Below are positions 27,665 to 38,782 of a stretch of DNA of 64,000 nt, piece by piece. Source of the DNA: Synaphobranchus kaupii (Eukaryota > Chordata > Actinopteri > Anguilliformes > Synaphobranchidae); assembly GCA_029718625.1 (NCBI GenBank), contig CM056397.1:372001-436000 (forward strand), written 5' to 3'. The notes under the pieces were generated by a model that saw nothing but the letters and a program-made list of their open reading frames with translations, was not told where the DNA came from and searched no databases. Position 1 is the stretch's first letter, and the number at the start of each line of letters is the position of its first letter. A program made the position numbers and the translations under genes.

Positions 27665-28860
27665 TTGTTGGCTACTCGCCTATTTTTAGCGTCTCTGTTT
27701 AGAGGCAGGGCTTATTTCTTACTGGCTTGGTAGTGGATTATCTCGTAGAAGTTTGGGACTGTAAATCTCTGCTCTAGTTCGCCTGTGTGCGTTTTCCTCC
27801 GTGTATGGAGATTTGGGCGATGTTCGGAACTGTAGTTCTGTTCGCCCCTCGGTGCATGTCGTCTAATGGGAGATCTGGCGTTTCGCTTCTGCTAGGTTGC
27901 TTAGCTTGTAGAAGTGTAGAGTAGCTGTTCTTTGTTCCCTTTCGCCGGTTAATGGTTTTCTTATTGAGAGACCTGGCGTGTTAGCTTCTACTCATTTCCG
28001 GGTTACGGTAAGCCAGTTAGTAGCTTCGGTACGTTTATTCCCTGTTTTGTCTCCTTCTCATAGACTACGTCCCCATTTGTTGTGAGTCGGGGCTTTTGTT
28101 ACTTATTCCTTTACTGTGAGGCTAGGGCGTGTGTTTATTTAAGTTCGCGGTAGTCTTTTGGTTAGTAAGTTTGGGACGACGGTGCTCCGTCGGCTCACCT
28201 GTAAAATGTTTCTCTCATGGGAGATCGGGTGTTTGCCCAGGTATATTTGCTGCATTAGACTGCAAACTTATTTAAGTAGCCATGGAACGTTAAGTCTCTG
28301 TTCCTGTTCGCCTCGTTACATTTCTCCTGTCTGAGAGGCAGGGCTTGTGCTTGTGTTAGTCAGTTTAGCCGATGGTTAAGGTGCAGCTGTCCTTCATCTT
28401 TTTGCGCTTTCCTTCTCCGTGTATAGGAGATGTGGGCGATTCGGTTCGGAACTTTAGTTCTGTTCGTCCTTCGGTGCAATTTGTCTCTTAGGGAGACCGG
28501 TTGATGATGTTGGACATGTTTGCGTGTGACTGCAAGCCTTAAGCCACGGAACGTTGGATCTGTTCCTTTCGCCTCCTCCTATACCTATTGGTATTAGTTT
28601 TCTGTGTTTATGTGCTGTGTGTTTTGTTTGTGCTACTCGCCTGTTATTATGCGTCTCGTTCGAGACAGGGCGTTTGTTATTCCGGCTTACTCGTTAGTTA
28701 CTTAGCTTGTAGCAGTTCTTTGTTCCCTTTTGCCTTGTTGGGTTTTCTGGTTAGGAAACCAGGCATTTGTGTTTTCACTCTTTGGTAGGGAACAGTGAGC
28801 CGGTCTGTAGCTGTGGTGTGTGTGTTCATTGTTTTGTCTCCTTCCCTTATCTGCGGGGTA
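27665..28860 (+). repeat. Diverged repeats of nested hairpins
   Basis: At least seven short modules share one layout: an outer stem (CGCC ... GGCG) enclosing an inner stem (CTCC/GGAG or GTCTC/GAGAC). Clear cases have outer arms at 27779-27783/27816-27820, 27843-27846/27877-27880, 27943-27946/27975-27978, 28196-28199/28228-28231, 28637-28641/28669-28672 and 28731-28734/28762-28765. The outer stem changes in a paired way: CGCC/GGCG, CACC/GGTG, TGCC/GGCA. Several modules are preceded by a GGAAC...GTTCC-like spacer. Modules recur as groups: 27779-27880 resembles 28402-28500, and 27930-28065 resembles 28717-28850. No long reading frame. The family is not recognised; it may be the leader or LTR of a retroelement. 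Confidence 0.6.
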
Positions 28861-28952
28861 TCCCGCCTTAGTGGCCTAAGGGCTTAATGATTCCCCTTGC
28901 TGCGTTTGGCTCGTCCCACCTCACACGTCACGCCCCATTACAGAAGGCATGA

Positions 28953-28980
28953 CGTTTTATATATATATATATATATATAA
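28953..28980. repeat. (TA)n microsatellite
   Basis: An uninterrupted TA run of about 11 units. Confidence 0.9.
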
Positions 28981-28984
28981 GTAT

Positions 28985-29390
28985 TTACACAAAATAACCA
29001 ATTGTGTTGGAATCATTTGCTGACAGCTTGGTCCCCCCCAGTTTAAAAATCCCATCTGCGCCCCTGGCTACCGCTGACTTTTTGTTACTATTACGTATAT
29101 ATACTGTTACTGTTTTGTTTTTGTTTACGTGGCTCAGGCTGTTATTTATCAAGCATTTACGTTCGTTCCTTTTCCAGTTGTCTGGATCCCTTGTTCTCTT
29201 TCTCCCTCTTTCATGTTCAAAATCCTCCCTGACCTCTACCATCTCTACAGCATCCTCTCAGGCTTCCTCATGCACAGTCACAGCGCTGTCTGGCCCTTCC
29301 ACTTCCCTGAGCTGTTCGTCATCTAGAGGTGTGGCTGCCTCAACTTGTGTCTCAACTGGAGCCTCATCTGATTGGTCCTTACCTAATTGA
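28985..29390 (-). pseudogene. Unrecognised coding-looking fragment, transposon-like
   Basis: On the minus strand, 29242 to 28985 reads as an 85-residue open frame with a basic segment (GRKRTRDPDNWKRNERK). The flank at 29380-29270 reads as acidic sequence (for example ATPLDDEQLREVEGPDS) in another frame. An acidic stretch followed by a KR-rich WKRN segment resembles N-terminal regions of some transposon-derived fish proteins, but I cannot name the family. A GTAAAT that could act as a splice donor follows the WKRN segment. The antisense 128-residue frame over the same bases is probably a shadow. Confidence 0.3.
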
Positions 29391-30328
29391 TATCATTCAT
29401 TCATGTGTCACTACCATAGGTCACTATTGCCATAAAGACAGATAAAAGGTCTACCTTGAGGGGACGCTCAATCTCACAAAGTTGTATGAGCTAGCTAGAT
29501 CGCTAGCTGGCTGGTTACCTTGTTTTCCGAAGGTTTTATAAGTTATCGCAACAAGGTAATTAGCTAGCTAGTGATTTAGCTTGCGAGCGATCTAGATAGC
29601 TAGTTAGCTTGTGTGGCAAACAAAGGCTTAGGAGCCCGAGTTGCTACTCATGGTATATCTTTATTCAACCAACTTCCGTTTTCAGATACAATGATACGGG
29701 TCCTAACCAATGACATAGTCTTATGAATTAGGTATCACTATACATCACAAAAAACACTAGCTAGCTTGCTAGTTAGCTAGCAGTTAGAGCTAGCTATAGC
29801 TGTTTAGCTTGGATGGTAGTAACATGGATGATAGGCCTATCTCACATTTCCAGGTAGGCAAACCGGAAGGGGTGAATACTCTTTTCCGATAGCTTAGTTC
29901 GCTCTGGTTCTGCCCACTGAACTAGCCAAAGCCCATACACAGAGAAAACTGACTATACGATCTCTGGTTCTGCCTTTATCTTCATTGAAAATTTCGGCGT
30001 TCAGAAGCAACACAACTTGCAGTGTTTCTCGCTGCTCCATCTCCAAGAGAAAATAACCCAGACATAGGCTAGGAAATTAGCTTCCAAGTTTCTGTCAGTG
30101 GCAGTGCTCCAGGATCAGCCATGTCTAGGGGCATACGCACTAGCTAAGCAAATTGTTTTTTAATCAGAGCTGCTCTTAAAATAAGCTACCAAGCTAACAT
30201 TGTCTAAAGTTTGAGTGGTGGATTGCAATAAAGACGCTTAATTTCGTTTGCTAACTTACTCGCTAGTAAAAACTAGCTTCAGTCGCTAACCTTAGTTAAA
30301 ACTGTCAGCTTATCTCAGTGCTCCAGGA
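29391..30328. other. No gene seen; GCTAGC-rich spacer
   Basis: Around 29485-29620 and 29755-29815 the sequence is crowded with GCTAGC/TAGCTAG motifs, common low-complexity in fish spacer DNA. No coding signal or terminal repeats were found. Confidence 0.6.
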
Positions 30329-30619
30329 CAGGGGTTCCCAAAGTGGGGGGCGCACCCCCTCGAGGGGGCGTGAACGACTTTTCAGGGGGTGCGAGATGAT
30401 GTCTAAATTGGAAAATGTATTTACTAAAACCAAAGAAAAAATACTATTTACACAAGAAACTTTGAATTGGGCACTTCCAATCATCAGCCTCTAGAATGCG
30501 CTACATTTTCGTCCTGACAATTTTAGTCTTCCATCAATACGTCAGGTGTAGGATTGATTTTGGCTACATCGTTGGGCCCACCAATTTAGCAAGCAAGTTG
30601 CAGTGAACTTTTGGCAAAC

Positions 30620-33119
30620 ATGGATCAGTGGTTAATTCGCAAAAAAGATGGAAAAGCAGCTGATAATGTGGATAAGCAAGCACCCGAAACTCCTTTGACT
30701 GAAAATCCAAATCAATTGAAATTCTTCCAAATCAAATGATCCTGGAGGAGATTGCAAATGCAAGAGCCTATCGGAGTCAAGAAGATTTCATACGGTATGG
30801 ATTTACATGCTTGACAATCAATGAGGTACAACATCCTCAATGTGTTTTGTGCATGGAGGTACTCGCACATGACAGCTTAAAACCTGTTAAATTGATAAGA
30901 CATTTGCAAACTAAGCACTCAACTCACATTGATAAACCAATTGAGTTTTTCCGTCACAAAGAGGCAGAATTGCAAGGCTAGCAGCAGGTCATACACAAAC
31001 AAACCACAATCCCTATGAAAGCGCAGATAGCATCATATGAGGTGTCATATTTGATTGCAAAATGCAAAAAGCCACACACCATTGGTGAGACCCTTATTCG
31101 TCCTGCGGCAGTTGCGATGTGTCGAGCTATGCATGGTGACAAAATAGCTAGTCAGCTTGAGAAAATTCCCTTGTCTGATAACACTGTTGCTCGTATTGAC
31201 GACATTGCCAAAGACATTAAGTGTCAACTCATCGATTGTGTCAAGAACAGTGGAAAATATGCTTTACAATTAGATGAATCGACGGACATATCTAATGCAG
31301 CGCAGCTACTGGCCTTCGTACATATACGAGGGAAAGCTGCACGAAGATTTGTTGTTTTGCAGAACGTGTGCACAGGTAAAGACATATTCGACAAACTTGA
31401 GAACTTCATGTGCGAAGAGGGGCTGTGTTGGAAAAACTGTATTGGGATATGTACAGATGGGGCTGGTGCTATGTTAGGGAGGAAAAAGGGACTAAAGGCA
31501 AGAGTCCATGAGGTGGCATCACAGGCTGTTTTTACCCACTGTGTTATCCATAGAGAAGCCCTCGCTTTGAAGGCCCTCGATGTGGAGCTGAGCAGCGTGC
31601 TTCAGACAGCGGTAAAAATGGTAAACTTCATAAAGGCACGTCCTATGAATTCGAGGCTGTTCGCTACCTTGTGCAAAGAAATGGGGTCGGATCACAAATC
31701 CTTACTGTTACATACAAAGGTTCGTTGGCTGTCGCGAGGACAAGTCCTGCATCGGTTGTTTGAATTACGCATATTCCTGTAGGGAAAAATACATTTCCTG
31801 CTTCAGTGTTCTTGGATGGTTACCTAACACAATCAGCCTTACTCAATGATCAAGGGGGAGTTAGAAACAAACCCTGGTGACGATGGCACCGCTAGGATGT
31901 GAGACGGAGTTAGCCAGCATACCTAGGTGACAATAACCATTTGGTTCCCTCCCACACCACATACATTTGTTTGCCTGTTACCCAATCAGGGACAGGAACC
32001 TGCATTTTATGTTAGAATTTTATTTCAGGTTTGGGGTATATAGCTTGTACCCTACACAACATGGTTAACACAATCAGCCTTACTCAATGATCAAGGGGGG
32101 GGTTAGAAACAAAGCCTGGTGACAACGGCACCGCTAGGGTGTGAGACGGGAGTTAGCCAGCATACCTAGGTGACAATAACCATTTGGTTCCCTCCCACAC
32201 CACATATATTTGTTTGCCTGTCACCCAATCAGGGACAGGAACCTGCATTTTATGTGAGAATTTTATTTCAGGTTTGGGGTATATAGCTTGTACCCCACAC
32301 AACACTATTTTGTGAATGAACTGCCTTGCTATTACCCGGTATCTTGTATACTGTTAAGAAGACTATTTTGCATTGTAATTAAATTGCTATTGACCTAAAC
32401 TTTGAAAAGTTTTACTTTCACCTTATGCAGAATTTCTGACTGATTCAAAGTGGCTAGCGAATTTAGCATACTTGTCAGAAATATTCGAGAGACTGAATGT
32501 GCTTAATCCGTCACTGCTGGGTGCCAACACAAATATTCTGTCACTCTCTGACAAAACTGGCACGTTTACCAAGAAGCTCGAGCACTGGGCCGTGAGAGTT
32601 GAAGGGGGCAGAGAGGAGATGTTCCCCGAGCTGGAGGAGTGGGATGGGAATTAACTGAGTTTAGATACCATGAAAGAAACTATAGTAACTCACCTCCGAG
32701 GCCTTCTTGGCCATTTCAGGAAATACTTCCAAGAGCAGACATACGATCACTTTGACTGGATTCGACAACCGTTCGCTGGCAGCACTGGGAATAACTTGCC
32801 ATCGGAGCTACAGGATTCATTGCTGGACTTGTCAAGTAACCGGACCCTGAAGACAACATTTGCTTCAACCCCGCTGGCTGAATTCTGGCTTTCAGTTTCA
32901 GAAGAGTATCCAGGATAGTCAAAAATAAGGATGGATGTTCTGATTCCTTTCGCCTCCACATACTTATGCGAAACGACGTTGTCGGCACTTACGTATTTGA
33001 AAAACAAGCTGCGATCACGACTTAGAGTGGAGGACGACCTACGCATTGCTCAAGTCTCAAGCATACAACCCAGGATGGAGCTGCTGTGTTCAAAAAGTCA
33101 GGCCCATCCATCTCAGTAA
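30620..33119 (+). pseudogene. hAT transposase (ZBED5/Buster-like), broken
   Basis: hAT transposases cut and paste their own element; vertebrate ZBED5-type genes derive from this group. The likely start is ATG at 30620 (MDQWLIRKKDGK). A BED-type zinc finger follows at about 30790-30960, with CVLC and an HLQTKH pair. Core motifs include LQLDESTD near 31270, CTDGAGAMLG near 31450, HCVIHREALALK near 31540 and KVRWLSRGQVLHRLFELR before 31780. After the insertion, the C-terminal part at 32433-33119 includes PFASTYLCETTLSALTYLKN, the usual dimerisation region. Damage: a frameshift near 30712, stops at 30979, about 31780, 32652 and 32916, and the insertion. It cannot make a full protein, but most motifs remain readable, so it died fairly recently. 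Confidence 0.85.
31812..32428. mobile_element. 0.6-kb insertion with two 241-bp direct repeats
   Basis: This sequence interrupts the hAT transposase. It carries two tandem copies of a unit of about 241 bp (31825-32065 and 32066-32306), each ending in a GGGGTATATAGCTTGTACC segment with a TATA-like core. The remainder up to 32428 is AT-rich. A TG...CA boundary is possible at both ends, which suggests a solo LTR with a duplicated promoter/enhancer, but I find no convincing target duplication. Confidence 0.55.
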
Positions 33120-33140
33120 AACGAGTAAGTTGCCAAACTA

Positions 33141-33936
33141 AAAAGAAGTAATGAAACTTAATGTGATACTGGTTATGGACATGGACTATGTAGGTGTGTG
33201 CAACCTGGTCTCACAGCCCATTCGTATCTATTCTACGAAATTCCAGTACCGAAAATTCGTACATACTTTACGAATCAGAGATTACACACCACGTGACTTT
33301 ACGATTTTCTCCGATGAATTACGAGACAAAACGGAGATCCACCATTTTTATTTCATGGTCCAAAAAAGCGAATGGGTAAGCTGCCGGTATTGTACTTATG
33401 TTTATGTTTATGCTTATAGTTATAGTACATTCATAGAATACCTTTCTTATTTCGTAATTGCATTTTAATGCAATATGATGTATAATTCTCGAGCTTCTTC
33501 GTCTCTGCTTTATCTGTGTGGGTTGCTATTTATAGGCTTGTCTTGTAGGCTATTACTTGCATTATACTAGCTGAAGTTAGCTAGGTCTGTTCAGATCAGT
33601 GCATACTGCATAGGCTGAAATATGATTATTAATGGATTTAGCTTGTGAGCTAGCCATCAGAGCGTGTCGTTTTCGGTTCTTTTGAGACGTATAACATGAG
33701 AAAACCGAGCAGATCTGTAATAGAAACAACCACGTCTCCCCGTTAACTTCTGTAATGAACTGCGATTCCCATGATTCTGTGCGCTGTCTGGGTGTATTGC
33801 CAGAGACGTGACGGGTTGACCACTGAATTGGCTTCATGCCCCAATGAGCAGCTCCCATAGGAATCCATGGAACCGGTAAGCGGAAGCTGTCTCCAGTTCT
33901 TATTTATCTCGATGGTTGAACTTCATTCATAAAACC
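33141..33936. other. No gene seen
   Basis: Contains a CAACCTGGTCTCACAG segment near 33207 that resembles ends of common fish repeats, and otherwise unrecognised sequence. Short open frames here show no family features. Confidence 0.5.
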
Positions 33937-34979
33937 AACAAAAAAAAGTCTGCCAGTCTGCAAATAACAGGATTCCTAAATGCTTACGAAGGTAATCCCA
34001 TATGCAAAAGGTCTGTAAAAATCTTATAAAAATCACATATGCATTACATTACATTTTACATTACAATCATTTGGCAGACGCTTTTATCCAAAGTGACGTA
34101 CAATAAGTGCACATTGAAGGTCATTGACGCGACTACAAAGCAAATCCGACAAAGCACAACTTTCTCACAGGAGGAGCTATCCCTAGTAATAAACATGAGT
34201 AGTACACACAGTCAGCTATACATTCTGAACTATGAAATAACCAAAAGAAAGAATGGCCCTATATAGGTATTTTAGTCGAGGTGGAGTCGAAAAACCACAA
34301 CGAAAAACAGACAGTGTTTCAGCTGAGCGCAGCAGAGTGGGGAGTTCATTCCACCACTGGGGAGCTAGGGTGGAAAAGCTCCGCAGTCGGGACGAGCGAG
34401 AGCCGTTAACACGGAGGGGGGGAAGTGCAAATGGCCCTGAAGCAGCAGAGCGAAGTGGTCGAGCAGGAGAGTAGTGCTGGATTAAGTCCTGTAGGTAGGA
34501 GGGGCCTGACCTTTTGGCTGCAGCGTAGGCCAGGGTCAGAACTTTGAACCTGATCCTGGCCACGACCGGCAGCCAGTGGAGTGACCTCAGCAGGGGGGTG
34601 ACGTGCGAGAACTTCGGGAGGTTGAACACAAGCCGAGCAGCCGCATTCTGGACCAGTTGTAGGGGCAGAATGGCGCAGGCTGTATATGCCATATACAAAA
34701 CTTAAATAAAATAAATACGTGGTAGAGAGCTAGCATATACATTTCATGCTAAAATTAAATAGTTCCCTAATACATGGTACTCCTTATAAAAAAAACATTG
34801 AGAGATTGTATAAGAATTTTATAGAAATATGTAATATAATAGGCTACTAATCAACATACTTTTTATAAAACTTTGCAAGTATGATTATATATGATTTTTA
34901 CAGACCTTTTGCATATGGGATTACCTTCGTAAGCATTTAGGAATCCTGTTATTTGCAGACTGGCAGACTTTTTTTTGTT
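33937..34979. mobile_element. Fold-back element with perfect 87-bp arms
   Basis: The left arm, 33937-34023, and the right arm, 34893-34979, are exact reverse complements over 87 bp as far as I can read. The loop of 869 bp contains an L2 LINE fragment in minus orientation plus AT-rich sequence. Perfect arms around an old, decayed L2 piece suggest a recent or gene-converted palindrome. No transposase is present. Confidence 0.75.
34040..34698 (-). pseudogene. L2-type LINE fragment, 3' end of the reverse transcriptase ORF
   Basis: On the minus strand, 34698 to 34216 encodes 160 residues of the C-terminal tail of an L2-clade reverse transcriptase: LVQNAAARLVFNLPKFSH, then LLRSLHWLPVVARIRFK and FSTLAPQWWNELPTLL. 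Downstream, at 34110-34040, is the usual L2 3' tail (TTTGGATAAAAGCGTCTGCC in minus orientation) ending in short ATGTA-type repeats. The catalytic region is absent, so this is a 5'-truncated copy. Confidence 0.85.
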
Positions 34980-35785
34980 AGTTTAAGCCAACACAATCTC
35001 TCAAGCATGGTACACAGCAGATATAGAATGTACAAAATATGCACTGTTGTTATTTATAATAATAATAATAATAATAATGCAATTTTATTTAATGCTTTTA
35101 TCTACAGCAAAAGACTATTACACATTTAAAATAAAATATATAAAAACAATGGATAAATAAAACAAAAGACTTATTAAAATGAACATGAAAAAAATTCTCA
35201 AATCCAGAAGCTTGAGAAGCAATGCAATAATAATGGTAATAATTTTGTAGGCTGATAACAACAACGATAATTTTCCATGCCAAATAAGCGTTCACGCACG
35301 GCTCTCAAGCCTACAATACTTCGGCATAACCAGCAGGTAATGTGCATATGTCAAGTGAAGACCTGACGTGGAGCTACGACCATTTCCACGGTCAAATGGA
35401 GTCACGTTTAAATTTTATAAATCACTACTTTGTCGTAATCTTTTACGTACGCCACATGTAAGATCATATTTGATCAAAAGTACTTTTTATAAATGAGGCC
35501 CCTGGTCTTGGCCCTTCTGACCATCTTCTGGTGTAGACTCAAGACTCGCCTGTTTAGATTGCATCTTTGCTCCCTGAATTAATTGTTAGCATGCAAGTCT
35601 TGCTTTTTGAAATAGCATTTTAGGGGTATGTTAACAGTGATTTATGTATCATCAACACTTGCCATGTTACTGACATTTTGGTTAATGTATTATTTAGACT
35701 TGTACTGTTTTTTTTTTTCTTCAGTATACCATTGTTTTTTTATTGGACATTTCTCTTATATAGCACTATTTCTCATTCCCCCCTC
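34980..35785. other. No gene seen; AT-rich spacer with (ATA)n
   Basis: Holds a short (AAT)n run at about 35057-35079. Near 35490-35510 is a TTTATAAATGAGGCCCC segment that resembles ends of fish non-autonomous DNA elements, but no partner end was found. Confidence 0.5.
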
Positions 35786-36716
35786 TACCTAACAGGTTAA
35801 GGAGAGGATATCAGCCTGCCTGGGCGATATTTCTATGTGGATGGCTACTCATCACCTGAAGCTCAACCTTCACGATACGGAACTGCACTTCATACCTCAC
35901 AGGACCTCCCCACTGCAAGCCCTCTCCATCACCGTCGACGTATGGTGGCTGCCTCCCGCTCTGCAAGGAACCTAGGGATGGTCCTGGATGACCAGCTGGA
36001 CTTCATGGAGCACATCAGGGCAACAGCACGGTCCTGCAGGTTCCTCCTGTACAACATCAGGAGGATTCGACCATATCTGACCACCTACTCGACCCAGCTT
36101 CTCGTCCAGACCATGGTTATCTCACACCTGGATTACTCCTCCCAATGTTTTCACACATCACCCCCCTGCTGAGGTCAGTCCACTGGCTGCCGGTCGCCGC
36201 CAGGATCAGGTTCAAAGTTCTGACCCTGGCCTACGCTGCAGCCAAAAGGACAAGCCCTTCCTACCTGCAGGACATAATACAACACTAAACTCCAGCTTGA
36301 CCACTTCGCTCTGCTCGTCCGGACTGCAGAGCTTCTCCACCCTAGCTCCCCAGTGGTGGAACGAACTCTTCACTCCTCTACGTTCTGATCAAACACTGCC
36401 TGCTTTCCGTCGTGGTCTGAAGACACACCTCTTCAGACTCCACCTTGACTGACTTACAAATCTAGTACCAGTACTGTTTTTCGCTTGTTTCCTGTTCCTT
36501 AATTCTTTGTTGATTTTATAGTTTATAATGTCTTGTTGTCTTAGCCATAGCTTACTGTGTACTATACTCAATGTTCATGACTATGGATAGCTGCTATGTT
36601 ATGATAAGAAATTAGCTCTATCTGAACTGATGTCATTGACCTTCGGTATGCACTTATTGTGCGTCGCTTTGGATAAAAGCATCTGCCAAATGAATGTAAT
36701 GTAAATAAAGTTTATT
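35786..36716 (+). pseudogene. L2-type LINE fragment, 3' end, with deletion
   Basis: Plus-strand copy of the same L2 family as 34040-34698. Readable pieces are MATHHLKLNLHDTELHFIPH near 35838, then SARNLGMVLDDQLDFMEHI near 35960 and CRFLLYNIRRIRPYLTTYST near 36037. A deletion and frame changes follow near 36150; the equivalents of LLRSVHWLPVAARIRFK and the WWN segment are recognisable at 36165-36440. It ends at 36660-36716 with the L2 tail GCTTTGGATAAAAGCATCTG. The catalytic YADD part is missing. Confidence 0.83.
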
Positions 36717-37195
36717 ATTATTTATGCAAACTTATGTACTTTTTGCCTTGCAAGTCGCTCTGTATAAGCGCATCTGCCAAATGAATAAATGTCTGTATTG
36801 ATACACTTCTGTAATGTGATGGACCCTTTCTAGATTAAATAAGCTAAATGTCCAGCTAATAAAAGCTTGAAGACGCTGAAGTTCAATACGTCTCTGAGTG
36901 AATTAATACAAAATTTATTTTACAGTGCATTGTGTACACTATATATTGATGTATTGCAAATTATCTCTTATCTTTCAAAACCTGATGGCCAATATACAGC
37001 ATATAGTAATAATAATGTTTATCATTTTAGTCATATAAAAGTTAGAAATTGTATATACCACAACATCTGATATTGATTACAATGAAAACACCAATTTAAA
37101 ATGGGTAGAAAATAATTTTTATATAATTACCAATAAAATCTCAGATCATGGGATAGACTACATTAACATTTTTATTTATTTTTAAAAAATATATA
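36717..37195. other. Second L2 3' tail, then no gene seen
   Basis: A further L2-like tail (GTCGCTCTGTATAAGCGCATC) lies at about 36750-36795, a remnant of another 5'-truncated copy. The rest to 37195 is AT-rich with no feature. Confidence 0.6.
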
Positions 37196-38109
37196 CAGAT
37201 CCTTTCCAAATAATTAGAATATCATGGAAAAGTTTTTTTTTTTTTGCATAATTCCATTCAAAAAGTGAAACTTTCATAGATTATAGATTCATTACACACA
37301 AAGTGAAATATTTCTAGCCTTTGTTTCATTTTTCATAATTTTGGCTTACAGCTCCAGAAAACCCAAAAACAGTATTTCAAGAAATTAGAATAGTGTGTCG
37401 AAAATCAGCATTTACTTCAGTTATTTCAGAGAATTAATGTTTTAGACTGAGTGTCACACTATCATCTAATTTACTCAAAACACCTGCAAAGTTTATCTCA
37501 GTTTGGTTCAGTATGGGGAAGACTGCAGACTTGGCAATTGGCCAGAAGACCATCATTGACACCCTCCAGAAGATGGGTAAGCCACAAAAGGTCATCGCTA
37601 AGGAGGCTGGCTGTTCACAGAGTGCAGTGTCCAAGCATATCAATAGAAAGTTTAGTGGAAGGGAAAAATGTGGCAGGAGAAGGTGCACAAGCAAAAGAGA
37701 TGACCGTAGGCTTCAGCGGATTGTCAAGCAAAGACGATTCCAAAATTTGGCGGAGATGCAGAGGGAGTGGACTGAGGCTGAGTCAGTGCTTCAAAAACCA
37801 CCACGTACAGACGTATCCGGGACATGGGCTACAACTGTCAGATTCCTCGAGTCAAGCCACTCCACTCATTCTCTGAAATAACTGAAGTAAATGCTGATTT
37901 TCGACACTATTCTAATTTCTTGAAATACTGTTTTGGGGGTTTTCTGGAGCTGTAAACCAAAATTATGAAAAATGAAACAAATAAAGGCTAGAAATATTTC
38001 ACTTTGTGTGTAATGAATCTATAATCTATGAAAGTTTCACTTTTTCAATGGAATTATGGAAAAAAAAAAAAACTTTTCCATGATATTCTAATTTTTTGGA
38101 AAGGATCTG
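37196..38109 (+). mobile_element. Tc1-like element with long inverted repeats, internally deleted
   Basis: Bounded by CAGATCCTTTCC and GGAAAGGATCTG, with a flanking TA on each side (37194-37195 and 38110-38111), the Tc1/mariner target duplication. The inverted repeats are about 240 bp each (37196-37434 and 37867-38109). At 914 bp it is much shorter than an autonomous Tc1 element (about 1.6 kb). Confidence 0.88.
37513..37881 (+). pseudogene. Tc1 transposase, N-terminal third only
   Basis: This 122-residue frame starts MGKTADLAIGQKTIIDTLQK and holds the DNA-binding helix-turn-helix pair of Tc1 transposases (VIAKEAGCSQSAVSKHINRK at residues about 29-48), then a basic GRRRCTSKRDDRRLQRIV linker. 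After the WATTVRFLESS segment it runs directly into the right inverted repeat, so the DDE catalytic domain has been deleted. If made, the product could bind the repeats but not cut DNA. That last point is inference. Confidence 0.8.
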
Positions 38110-38780
38110 TATATTGTTTTACATACAGCTGACACCCTTGTCATTTTTATGTATTTAAAGGGAATGCTTTCATTCCTGCAAAGCTTTCACACTGCTGAAA
38201 TTTGGTTGATGAGTAGATCTAATATCTGTTTAACTGGTGTAAATTTCAGAAAAAGTTTCAACTGTCCACATGGTGATCCATTGACAAGATGGATGGTTGT
38301 GTTTTTGACCTTTTTTCACCCGGACCCAACTTTGGATGGATGTCATTCCTTTACAAATGAATTGATTAGCCTGTACTTGCTTGTGACCATAGACATACAC
38401 CTATAGATAATACATCTGTGATATGGGATGTATATGTCCACTCGTATGGGCACAGGGTGACCTCGGAAATCACCAAAAACATGTGCGACTGAACAAAGTG
38501 GCTACTTTGGGTGCATATAACTTAAAAAGGGAAGGGGGTACAAGTAATCTGAGGCCAGATTCGTGCAATACGGAAGAAACTAAGTTAGGATACCAAGTTT
38601 CAGCTCTATAGCTCTATACCAATCCCAACGCTGGAGGTTGGACTCTAAGGGGAAACGGGACCTGTTTATCCATGTGTTTTTATGTTCTTTCTTTTGTAAA
38701 GGTGTGCAATAAATAAATATTTTCTAAAGTTTCATAGCTGCAGCCAACATTTATTTTTGAGGACCAGCTTGACATTTGAC
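38110..38780. other. No gene seen
   Basis: Unique-looking sequence between the Tc1 element and the L1 tail. Contains an AATAAATAAATA segment near 38710. No coding features. Confidence 0.5.
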
Positions 38781-38782
38781 AT

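Larger units (their letters stand above)
30329..33140 (+). mobile_element. hAT transposon (ZBED5/Buster-like), defective
   Basis: The left end is a CAGGGGTTCCCAAAGTGG terminal sequence at 30329, typical of hAT elements. The transposase remnant follows at 30620-33119. I find no matching right terminal repeat after 33119, so the 3' end seems lost. A 0.6-kb insertion splits the transposase at about 31812-32428. Confidence 0.8.

Noticed and set aside
29004..29390. 128-residue plus-strand Ser/Leu-rich frame
   Set aside because: It is antisense to the more protein-like minus-strand segment and has low-complexity composition.
34253..34474. 73-residue plus-strand Arg/Ser-rich frame
   Set aside because: It is the antisense shadow of the L2 reverse transcriptase fragment on the minus strand.
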